A DNA stretch of 64,000 nucleotides from Balneolaceae bacterium (GTDB lineage: Bacteria; Bacteroidota; Rhodothermia; Balneolales; Balneolaceae): contig CP030887.1 in the NCBI GenBank assembly GCA_006969905.1, positions 2,654,730 to 2,718,729 on the forward strand. Reading direction: 5' to 3'. Made by a program: the position numbers and the translations under genes. Under the pieces are notes generated by a model that was not told the origin of the DNA, searched no databases, and was given only the letters and a program-made list of their open reading frames with translations. This document shows, in pieces, positions 36,030-45,100 of the stretch (its first letter is position 1; each line of letters begins with the position of its first letter).

Positions 36030-37647
36030 CCTAAACACCGCTTCTGATACTTCTAACCAGGAACGTTTTGAGCAACTGGTGGAGAAAGTATTTGAGTTGA
36101 TTGACAATCCACTGAGCAACTGGGCTGTGGCAGCTACTATTGAATCGCTTGGTGTCAGGGATATTGATGCAAAAACCGATTATGGTTTTGATTCTGTTTT
36201 TGATTTAGCAGATGAAGTTCTCAAAGCTATAAAGAAAAAAATTGCAGACAGATTTGTAGATGAACAGCATAAGGAAAAAATCAAGCTGGGTAATTTTGCT
36301 TCCAGTTCATGGCTATTCATAAAGTATTATGGTGCAGGCCTTGTTTTTTCGTTGCCTATGCTTTCACAGATTGTAGCTATTCTGATTTTTGAATATGCTT
36401 TATGGGCCTGGTTCAAGTTCAATGAAACGCAGGCAACTATGGTTGCGATAGGCACTATTGCCTCTTTTGCTGTTACGGGTGGTTATATACAGGTTTTTGG
36501 ACGGCTCATTTCTAAATACAAAGGGGAGGAGAACTATTACCTGACATGGAAGGCGGCACAAAGGATTCTTATGTCAGCTCTGCCTGTAATAGTGGGCTTT
36601 GCTGCTTTAGCATTCATAATTAACCTGGCGTTACCATTTTATCCTGCCAGGATGATTGTAATTGCTATTGTATACTACCTGTTAATTTCTTTAATGCTGC
36701 TTGCTGCGGCTATTTTATTTGCAAGTGCACAAAGGGCTATTATACTTTTTGGCATCCTTTTTGGAACAGGGGTTGTTATTTTTTGTATGGAGTTTCTTGA
36801 TATGGGAATCTATTTTTCTCAGTGGGTTGGGCTTGCCTCTGCAACATCGGTTCTGGGTTTATATATTTGGGTATACTTCAAGTTCAAAATACGCTCGTTA
36901 AGGCAGCAATTATTTAAACAATCTCTCCCAAACAACGAAGTCAGCTTCTTTAACAACTACCGGTATTTTGTATATGGGTTTTGCTATTTCACTTTCCTGT
37001 TTGTTGATAGAATAATGGCATGGTCTACCGGCAGCCCGCCGCCGCCTTATATTATTTGGTTCAATACTCCCTATGAGTTGGGAATGGATTGGGCACTGAT
37101 AAGCCTGATCATAACTGTTGCCGTACTTGAGTTCAGTATTCAGTTGTTTTCAAAAAAGCTTATACCTGCTCAAAAAAAATCGCCCATTACAAAAATTAAA
37201 TTCTTCAATTCTTATTTCGGCAGGTTTTACTTTTTGCAGGTTTTGCTTTTCTCGGTAGTAAGCATTGTTTCTGTTGCAGCTAGTTACTATGGGGTTCTTT
37301 CTTTGCGCGTATTTGAAGACCAGGTACCAGAAATAAAAGATTTTTTCGCCAACCCTGTAACCTTTAAAGTTTTTTGGATGGGGGCGATAGGATACATCTT
37401 TCTGATCTATGGCTTAATGAATTCATTATTCTTTTTTACCCTAAACAGGCCTGAGTTTGTGATGTATTCGATTGTTCCTTCTCTGATTGTTAATGGAGTT
37501 GTTGGGTATATATGTAGCAGGGTTATTTCATACGAATATGCTACAGTTGGTTTAATTGCCGGTGCTATTACTTTTGCTGTAATTACAGGATTAATTGCAC
37601 GTCAATTTTTTAAACATTTGGATTATTTTTATTACTCTGCATATTGA
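36013..37647 (+). CDS. pelG: PelG-like exopolysaccharide flippase with N-terminal extension
   Basis: A 544-residue polytopic protein, about 90 residues longer than usual PelG. About 12 membrane helices follow residue 95, with PelG-like landmarks: TGGYIQVFGRLISKYK, and LFVDRIMAWSTGSPPPPYIIWFN (read here as DRIMAWSTG and then FNTPYELGMDW). PelG belongs to the MOP flippase superfamily and moves the chain across the inner membrane with PelF. The first approximately 95 residues are soluble, acidic and helical, with no known match. The start ATG is inside the PelF-like gene and overlaps it by 17 bp. The extension could dock the synthase. Confidence 0.88.
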   Translation: MKKQVDLNTASDTSNQERFEQLVEKVFELIDNPLSNWAVAATIESLGVRDIDAKTDYGFDSVFDLADEVLKAIKKKIADRFVDEQHKEKIKLGNFASSSWLFIKYYGAGLVFSLPMLSQIVAILIFEYALWAWFKFNETQATMVAIGTIASFAVTGGYIQVFGRLISKYKGEENYYLTWKAAQRILMSALPVIVGFAALAFIINLALPFYPARMIVIAIVYYLLISLMLLAAAILFASAQRAIILFGILFGTGVVIFCMEFLDMGIYFSQWVGLASATSVLGLYIWVYFKFKIRSLRQQLFKQSLPNNEVSFFNNYRYFVYGFCYFTFLFVDRIMAWSTGSPPPPYIIWFNTPYELGMDWALISLIITVAVLEFSIQLFSKKLIPAQKKSPITKIKFFNSYFGRFYFLQVLLFSVVSIVSVAASYYGVLSLRVFEDQVPEIKDFFANPVTFKVFWMGAIGYIFLIYGLMNSLFFFTLNRPEFVMYSIVPSLIVNGVVGYICSRVISYEYATVGLIAGAITFAVITGLIARQFFKHLDYFYYSAY

Positions 37648-37650
37648 GGT
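37646..37650 (+). promoter_or_regulatory. Shine-Dalgarno (GAGGT) of the HD-GYP-like gene
   Basis: GAGGT lies 6 bp upstream of the ATG at 37657, overlapping the PelG-like stop. Good ribosome binding sites are rare in this window, so it supports this start. Confidence 0.6.
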
Positions 37651-37656
37651 ACATAT

Positions 37657-39213
37657 ATGATTAAGGATGTAAAAGAATACTTAAGTACTGTCGGGAACAG
37701 GCTCAGTAAAGCCTTTTCAGTTGAGGGTTTTGGTACTGAAAAAGAGCTGGAGTTCTGGTCGCTTTCTGCAGAACATATGTCCCGGAAAGAGCCACCCTCT
37801 TTTCCCGATATAGCAAAATGGATAGATATGCTTTACCGGGCACCTGTTCATATAGTGTATCGAAAAGAAGGTGACAACCTCGTATTAAGCAGGCGTCATT
37901 TATTTGTAGAAAACCTGTTAAAAAAAGAGGGCGGCACTTCTGATAAAAAAGACTTTTCTGTAGAAGAAAAACAGTTTATACAGGATTTTGAGAATCAAAT
38001 GGGCAACCTTGAAAAGAAAAGGGCATGGGATGATGATTTTTCTGCTCATGGTATTTCTTCTCATACCATTGGTAACTGTGAGCATATTCCAATTTATGAT
38101 ACAGACGGGGAGAATTGGGGGGTATATGTGGTAGGCCCCTTTATAAAAAGCCCGGATCTGATGGTTCCTAAACTGTCTATTGTAGGGAGAATTCTTGCCA
38201 TTTGGCTTGTCAGGCTGAATGAGGAAGAGGAAATGGCAAGAAACAAATACCAGGAAAGTATCGATGAGGTTGCATCTAATCTTGGAACAGGTGCCCTAAA
38301 TACCGAAGGTATTATGCACCTAATCCTGTCTTATTTAACCAATAAAGTAAATGCTAAATCAGGATTAGTTGTAGAATTAATAGAAGAGAAACCCAAAATA
38401 ATTTCATCCCTGAATATCTCTGGCAAAGAAGCTAAAGAGGTTATCAAGGAAATCACTGATTCCAAAAGAGAACTCTACATCCCATTTAAAGCAGAAAATA
38501 GTAATGGGTTTATTTGGATTGATGTTGATAGTACTAACCCTGATGTGGGTATTGAATCCCTAAAGAAACCACTCTCAGATACAGTTGGGGATTTAATCTC
38601 TTACCGAGAGGATAACCTGGTATTCTCTAATCAATTGTTAGAGACTTATTATAAAATGCTGCGTGCAATAGAGAAATCAAGAGATAAAACACAGTATCAC
38701 ACACCAAGGTTGATAGCATTTGTTGAGCGCTTTGGTATGTTTTTTGGATTAGAAGAGATAGAAATTGATAGAATTAAACTAACAGCCAAACTACATGATA
38801 TTGGCTATGTGGGTGCAACCAGTATTAGTTCCTCTTTCAGTATTGATTCAGAAATGTCTCACCCCATCACCGGTGCAAAAATGGTAAACCAGCTTCCTAT
38901 TCATAAAGATGTAATAAAAGGTATAGAAACACATCACGAGTGGGTTAACGGGCAAGGCACACCTTATGGTTTAGAAGGCGACAAAATACCATGGTCAGGT
39001 AAAATTATAAGTGTATTCGAGTTTATAGTAGACTTTATCGAAACGTATGAGCATTCTGATGCCGGAAAAGAGGAAGAACTGATCCAATTACTAAATAATA
39101 ATTTGATTGAGCGGGCCGATAAGCAGTTTGACATGGTATTAATCCCCACGGTAATCCAACTTATCCAAATGCTTGGATGGGAAGGGTGTAAGTCTTTGGG
39201 AGTTAATGAATAA
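37657..39213 (+). CDS. GAF/HD-GYP-like regulatory protein
   Basis: A 518-residue cytoplasmic protein. Residues about 55-190 and 200-320 look like two sensory domains, the second GAF-like. The C-terminal HD-GYP-type domain has H348 (YHTPR), H380-D381 (KLHDIG), H402 (SHPITG), and H426-H427-E428, all expected metal ligands. The signature GYP is GTP here (GQGTPYGLEG), and the later AD-type metal block reads VFEFIVD, with Glu in place of the first Asp. HD-GYP enzymes cleave cyclic di-GMP; this one may bind rather than hydrolyse it. It fills the position of a PelD-type c-di-GMP sensor in a Pel operon. Confidence 0.85.
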   Translation: MIKDVKEYLSTVGNRLSKAFSVEGFGTEKELEFWSLSAEHMSRKEPPSFPDIAKWIDMLYRAPVHIVYRKEGDNLVLSRRHLFVENLLKKEGGTSDKKDFSVEEKQFIQDFENQMGNLEKKRAWDDDFSAHGISSHTIGNCEHIPIYDTDGENWGVYVVGPFIKSPDLMVPKLSIVGRILAIWLVRLNEEEEMARNKYQESIDEVASNLGTGALNTEGIMHLILSYLTNKVNAKSGLVVELIEEKPKIISSLNISGKEAKEVIKEITDSKRELYIPFKAENSNGFIWIDVDSTNPDVGIESLKKPLSDTVGDLISYREDNLVFSNQLLETYYKMLRAIEKSRDKTQYHTPRLIAFVERFGMFFGLEEIEIDRIKLTAKLHDIGYVGATSISSSFSIDSEMSHPITGAKMVNQLPIHKDVIKGIETHHEWVNGQGTPYGLEGDKIPWSGKIISVFEFIVDFIETYEHSDAGKEEELIQLLNNNLIERADKQFDMVLIPTVIQLIQMLGWEGCKSLGVNE

Positions 39214-39218
39214 TATTA

Positions 39219-40064
39219 ATGAACCACAACCTGATTGTATATCTGCTCATTGTGATTTTATTTAGTCAGTGTTCTTTAGTCAAGGATCAAAAACGGGCAT
39301 CAAAGCAATTTGAATCTTTTGGTATTGTATACTCAAAAATTGAACCTGTACAAGTGAAAGGTTATGACCTTGTAGTAGTAGAAGCAGATTTATACACAAG
39401 GCAGGAAATTGATGCGATGAGAGCTTTTGGTGCAACAATTACAGGGTATTTATCACTGGGAGAGGTGAATAGGTACAGAAATTACTTTCCTACATTAGAA
39501 AAAAGAGGATTATTAGGAAATAATACGGATTGGGGGAGTTTTTACCTCGATCTGAGTGATGATTCTACAAAAGCCATTCTTCTAGGCAGGGCTTCAGAGA
39601 TCATTGAAAAAAATGTTGACGGTTTGTTCCTTGATACCATTGATGCAGTATCACCGAATAGTTCAAGAAACCATCTTATTCCACACATGGTTGAACTCAT
39701 CCAATTGCTTGAACAAAAGCATCCTGATAAAATATTAATCCAAAATGCAGGCCTTTTCTTACTAGACGAAACACAAAATGCTGTAGATGCAGTTACCGTT
39801 GAAGGGATTGCCAGTGGATATGATTTTGGGAAAAAAGAATACAAAGTATTCAGCGGAAATGAGTTTAAAGAACGCATAAAGTGGTTAGATACTTTTCGTG
39901 ATAGCACTAACCTTCCATTTCTGATAGTTGATTTTGCCAACTCGGTGGAAAAAGAAAAACTAATACGTACTTCGCTCGATACACTTGGCATTCCTTACTT
40001 TTTAAGTTCTATTGAATTGGACAAACTCCCTTCAAAAAAATCATCCGGGAAGGGGGGTAAGTAA
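39219..40064 (+). CDS. GH114 lipoprotein, PelA hydrolase-domain-like
   Basis: A 281-residue lipoprotein (hydrophobic 5-15, Cys18 in FSQC). It resembles the GH114 (endo-alpha-1,4-polygalactosaminidase) TIM barrel, which forms the N-terminal part of PelA. Visible are GYLSLGEVNRYR (E82), a GLFLDTIDAV strand (D139), and VTVEGIAS (E195). The catalytic residues cannot be fixed with certainty; an acidic pair near the barrel's C-terminal edge is expected. It would cleave or edit the alpha-1,4-linked galactosaminoglycan in the periplasm. It begins 5 bp after the HD-GYP-like gene and its stop overlaps the next start by 1 bp (TAATG). Confidence 0.87.
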   Translation: MNHNLIVYLLIVILFSQCSLVKDQKRASKQFESFGIVYSKIEPVQVKGYDLVVVEADLYTRQEIDAMRAFGATITGYLSLGEVNRYRNYFPTLEKRGLLGNNTDWGSFYLDLSDDSTKAILLGRASEIIEKNVDGLFLDTIDAVSPNSSRNHLIPHMVELIQLLEQKHPDKILIQNAGLFLLDETQNAVDAVTVEGIASGYDFGKKEYKVFSGNEFKERIKWLDTFRDSTNLPFLIVDFANSVEKEKLIRTSLDTLGIPYFLSSIELDKLPSKKSSGKGGK

Positions 40065-42121
40065 TGCCTTACTATTTACATGTATTGCTTGATGCCCTGA
40101 GGATTGTTGTTTGTTTTGTTGTCATATTTGCCTGGCTGGGGCCAAAGTTTTTACCCCATGCCCGAAAGCAGCATGGAATTGATCGCCTTATTTATTCCTG
40201 TTTAGGCCTTGGTGGCTTAATAATAGTAGCCACCTTTATACTAACCATGCTTAATATTTATGATTTCATCAGCCTTTTTACCTGTCTTATAATACTTCCT
40301 TTTCTGATTCAGCTTTACCATGAATACCGTTCAGGTACTCCTTTCCTCCAGGTTTTTAAAGCCGTAGAAAACCGAGTGGTAGCATCTGCAATTAAAGCTA
40401 TTGAGAAGAGTAAGGAACTTACGTTAGCTTCACTCAAAAAAAAATACCTTAAAAAACCGGGTTTTTTGTTTAAAAAATCTAACTACCTGCTAACAGCAAT
40501 TATAATTGGTGCATGTGCCGGTATTGTAAGGATTATACCGGCTATACAAAGTTCTGCGCCCTCCAGCAGAAACTGGTATTTTGAATTAGAGGCAGTAAAA
40601 AACCTGCGTTTGCAACATTATTTTGGGGATATACCTATGCCAAGGGGTATGCACTCTATCGTGCAGTTGTTCAGCACACTTACCCAGGTTACCCCGGAAA
40701 TGATATTGAACATTTTAGGAGGATTAGTCAGTTTTTTCCTTGCAATACTTATTTACTGGATAATAAGGGAACTCACAAAAGGGAAGCGTAAAATGTCGGC
40801 ACTGTTCGGGATGAGCATTTATGCTTTTCTTCCAACTTTACTGCTGCCCATTTCTTTGGATATTGAAAGTGAGTCAAACATTCTTAAGCTGGCTCTTTGT
40901 TTTGCTTTACCTACTGCTTTTGTATTTCTCAGGAATATAAGAATGAAAGAAAAAGCACCTTGGTTTTACGTTTCAATAGGGGTAATTGCCACAGGTTTAA
41001 TAAATATTTTTGTACTAATCTTTATTCTGCTTCCTTTTTTATTGTTTGGCTTGTTCACTATACCCAGAAAGTTTTTTCTGAAAAACTTTTTAAAGCTATT
41101 CACTTATATCTTGTCTTTATATGTGTTAACACTGGCTCCATACTTTGCATACTTATTTTATAAAGGAGTAGATATTACATCCTTTTTTGAATTGCAGTTT
41201 TATAACACACTGGTATTCAGCTATTTTCCAAATTTGATAACTGACCTGGATATGCTTTCCCTTATTTATTTGGGGATAGGTTTATTTGTGCTACTCGGAT
41301 TCCTTATTAATCATTTTGTTCAAAAGAACAGGTATCTAGGCGACATAGCCATATTTCTGATTATGTTTTGCTGTGTTTCTTTCCTCTACACTCCTTATTT
41401 CAATATTTCTTTTTTGCTAATCGATCCGGATCAACTCAATAGCTTCTATAGTGTAATGATCCCGGTTGTTTTTGGCCTTGTTTTCTATTTTTTCTTCGCA
41501 TTTCTGGAAGATGTTTTGAAGCTGAAAGAATCTTTATCCCTCTATATCCAGCCTTTCATAATGGTAATTCTCATTGCAGGCTCATTAATCGGAACAGGGG
41601 GAATAAAGATGACCGATGAATTACCTCAAACACTACCCAACGGATTTTTTAATGCTTATTACAACATTGTAAATGAGCGATTACCTTACTCATACTCTAC
41701 AGTGGGCCCTGAGATTGATCGCACGCTGGCAATGAACCGGCATTACTTTATGAATTATGAGTTTTTTCTCCAAAACTATGGGGCTATTGACTCTTTGTAT
41801 CAGCAATACCTGACTGTTCCAGTAGAGCAGAGAGAAAGTGAAGAAATACCACCGGCAAGTATTTTTCTTTTTGTTGAAAAGCCTCCTTACAACTCCATTC
41901 AACAAGGTATACTTTACGAATCTTCAACAGTTATGAAAGATATTGAACAATGGATCGCAACTTTCCGGGAATTAGAAAACAGGACTATAGAAGTGTATTA
42001 TGAATCAGAAGATGCTATAGTGTATGAAATCATCAACAGAGCGGACGAATCGAATATTAACAAAGTGCTTTTAAACATGTACCCTAAAGAGGATGGCCGT
42101 GCTTCCAGCTTGTTTAAATAG
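40064..42121 (+). CDS. polytopic inner-membrane protein of unknown family in Pel-like operon
   Basis: A 685-residue protein with about 13 membrane helices (first at 4-22 and 43-63; others to about 512) and a C-terminal periplasmic tail of about 170 residues. A large loop between helices 4 and 5 contains SRNWYFELEAVKNLR and PMPRGMHSIVQL, a pattern that resembles GT-C transferases, but no known motif is certain. It does not match PelE or PelD, which have TPR or GAF/GGDEF domains. Candidate roles are a GT-C transferase or a second transporter. It is co-translated with its neighbours (1 bp and 29 bp overlaps). Confidence 0.75.
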   Translation: MPYYLHVLLDALRIVVCFVVIFAWLGPKFLPHARKQHGIDRLIYSCLGLGGLIIVATFILTMLNIYDFISLFTCLIILPFLIQLYHEYRSGTPFLQVFKAVENRVVASAIKAIEKSKELTLASLKKKYLKKPGFLFKKSNYLLTAIIIGACAGIVRIIPAIQSSAPSSRNWYFELEAVKNLRLQHYFGDIPMPRGMHSIVQLFSTLTQVTPEMILNILGGLVSFFLAILIYWIIRELTKGKRKMSALFGMSIYAFLPTLLLPISLDIESESNILKLALCFALPTAFVFLRNIRMKEKAPWFYVSIGVIATGLINIFVLIFILLPFLLFGLFTIPRKFFLKNFLKLFTYILSLYVLTLAPYFAYLFYKGVDITSFFELQFYNTLVFSYFPNLITDLDMLSLIYLGIGLFVLLGFLINHFVQKNRYLGDIAIFLIMFCCVSFLYTPYFNISFLLIDPDQLNSFYSVMIPVVFGLVFYFFFAFLEDVLKLKESLSLYIQPFIMVILIAGSLIGTGGIKMTDELPQTLPNGFFNAYYNIVNERLPYSYSTVGPEIDRTLAMNRHYFMNYEFFLQNYGAIDSLYQQYLTVPVEQRESEEIPPASIFLFVEKPPYNSIQQGILYESSTVMKDIEQWIATFRELENRTIEVYYESEDAIVYEIINRADESNINKVLLNMYPKEDGRASSLFK

Positions 42122-45100
42122 AGTGCTATATGTACTTCTTCTTTCCTTTTTGGCTATAAGCTGCAGAGAGAAAAAGGAAGTATTTGAAAATGAAGAAACA
42201 TTTCTTGAACAGGAACCTTTAGTACTACTAATTAAAAACAGGAATGACGTTTATGCGGATGAAGTATCAGAGCAAGTAATAAAAGCGTTGGATTATTCGA
42301 AATTTCCTTACCAAACCTATGATTCAGGTATCATTTCGGGAGGGTTTAATATCCCTAAATCAGTAAGAGTTGTAGTTAATACCAGTTATTTGATAAGCGA
42401 TAGCAATCAAGATGATATAGACAAGCTTGTAGAGTTTACCGCAAGGGGAGGTCATTTGGTTTTTGTAGGCCCTGTAGCTTATGATGAGTTCGAATACCTG
42501 CAAGGTTTTAAGTACGATACTGACTTTATAATGGGTGCTTCAAAGATTGGTTACAGAATGGTAGGTAAAGCCTTTCCAAATCAAACTGATTCAAAATTGA
42601 TTTTTGGTTTTAGTGATGCTCATGATGGTTATTCACTGGATAATTTCAGAGATGATGTTAAGGTTTATGTAACTGCCGCAAACGATACTACTTACCCTAT
42701 AGTAATTAGTAATAAAGTCGGCCTTGGGGAAGTCATAACTATAAATAGTACTACTTTAGAAGAAAAGGATCATAGAGGTTTAATTTTTTCTACTATCGTA
42801 AAAGGTTTACAGGGTATTCCTTATAGCGTAGCCAATGTAAGTACAATTTTTTTGGATGATTTTCCTGCTCCGCTGTACAATGAGAAGATTGAACCCATAG
42901 CCTCTGAATACAATGTGGAGCAGGCCGAATTTGTTGTGGATATCTGGTGGCCAGATATGAAAGCTCTTGCTGATTCTTTTGATATGGACTATTCCGCAAT
43001 GACGGCCTTTAATTATAATGCCAACGTAGTGCCACCTTTTGATTTCAGAGAGTGGGAATCCGGAAAGTTAATTAAAAATGGCAGGGAAGTTGAAGCCAGT
43101 ATATATGTGGCACAAGATGTTGCAAGTACAAGGCATGAAATGGCTTTTCACGGATATAACCACTTTTCTCTATGGTTAGAAGACTGGGATAACATCAATT
43201 TTATGGCTGCTTCCTTGCAATCCAGTAGAAAGAGATGGAGAATTGACGACCTTGGTAAGTTACCTGTCAGCTACGTTCCGCCAACTAACTACATTGATTC
43301 TACCGGTATACAAGCTTTGACAAAAGGACTTCCCTCAATCAAAATATTAAGCTCTCTTTATCTTGGAGATACCGAAGACGGAGGAAACAGGGAGTTCGAT
43401 ATTGATCCGTATAGTGAGCGACTTTTCAATTATCCCCGGATTTCAAGTGGGTTTACCATGTCGGATGAAACCATTTTCAATCAGCATGGAATGCAAATTG
43501 TAACGGGTATATGGAATCACTTCATCCATCCAGATGATGTATTTCAAATATCACAGCGTGCAGAGGATAGTTTTAAAAGCAGGAACCCGCTGGGATTGGG
43601 GTGGAAAACCTCGGAAGACAGGAACTACGGATTATACCAGGTTTTTGTACAGCGTTTAGACTATACGCTTTCACATTACCCTTTAACAAGGTTTGTTAGC
43701 GCGAAAGAAGGAGCTGCCATCGCCCAGGATTGGGTAAACAAGTGGGCACGATATGAATTAGAAGAAAACCTGTATACAGTTAAAACAAAGTATGCGTCAA
43801 ACTATGAACGTAAAAATCCCAAACCCGAAAACAATCAGTGGTTTTTATATGTAGCTGAATCTGAGGTGGATTCTGTATTTTCTCATCTATCGAACCAGGT
43901 TAACAGGATTGAAAAATCAAATTATTGGGATGGGGTTCTTGTACAGTTTCATACATTCAGAGACAGTATTTCTATTCCAAACTTTACTCCCGGCTTTGAT
44001 ACCAACGAAGAGACAGTTGATGCAATAGTAGCACAGGTTTTTGAAGAATATCGAAATTATCAAACCCCGCCTGAGGATGAGTTTTTTGCTGAGGATCGGC
44101 CGGACACTCGCTACCAGGATGCACTTCGTCAATACCTTGCTAACCCTTCTTCATTTGAAGTGCAGGAACAGTTGATTGAATTAGCCATTGAGTTTCAGGA
44201 AGTGCCCAGGGCAATCTCAATTCTTGAGAACAGGATACTGAGAACCCCGGATTGGAGAGAAGCAGACCAAGAAAAGCTCATCAGGTATTATGGCTGGGAA
44301 AATGTTCCGGATCAGGCCATCGAATACCTGGAAAAATTATGGCTGCGATATGGAAATGAGCGGGTAATAACATTTAAAGATTCAACACAGGCTAACCTGG
44401 ATGTGTACTCCCCGGATTTTGCTCAGCGATGGTACGAACGCGAAGTAATGCTTCAACCCGATAACGAAGCACTTGTACTGGAATATTTAAGAAGTGTGGA
44501 GAATGCTGAGTATTGGCCGGAAATAAAGAAAGAGCTTCTCAGACTTATTGGCAATAATCCCGGTTCAGATAGTCTTTATGTATATACCTTGCAACGTTCT
44601 TTCTTTTATGATTCATTAAGGGCTTCTATAAAACTTTTAGAAGAATTCCCGGAATACTCTCATACTCAAATCACACCCCTGGCAGCGAACATAGCCAATG
44701 TTTATGGATACGAGTTTAAAGAATATGATAAGGCGCTATACTGGGCTGAAAAAGCTCTGGACTTCTCAATTCAGGCTAAATTAGACTGGATGGCACAAAA
44801 GAAAGATTTCGATGCTTTTTACACAACCGCAAAAAAACACCTGGGAAGTACACCTCAGGATGACAGCATCCGGGTTTTTTCGGGTACCATACTTTTTTAC
44901 CAGGGATATAAAGAAAAAGGTTATGAAATCATGTACCCGCTTTTTCAAAAAGATAAAACAGGTACTACGGACGCACATAAACTCAAAAATACAGAAATCT
45001 CTTTTATGAGCCTGGAAGACCGTTTGGATCTGTACAGCCGGTATCCTGAGTTTTTTAATGACAAGGAGCAAAAACGATTGGCACAAAACTACAGGAGTGA

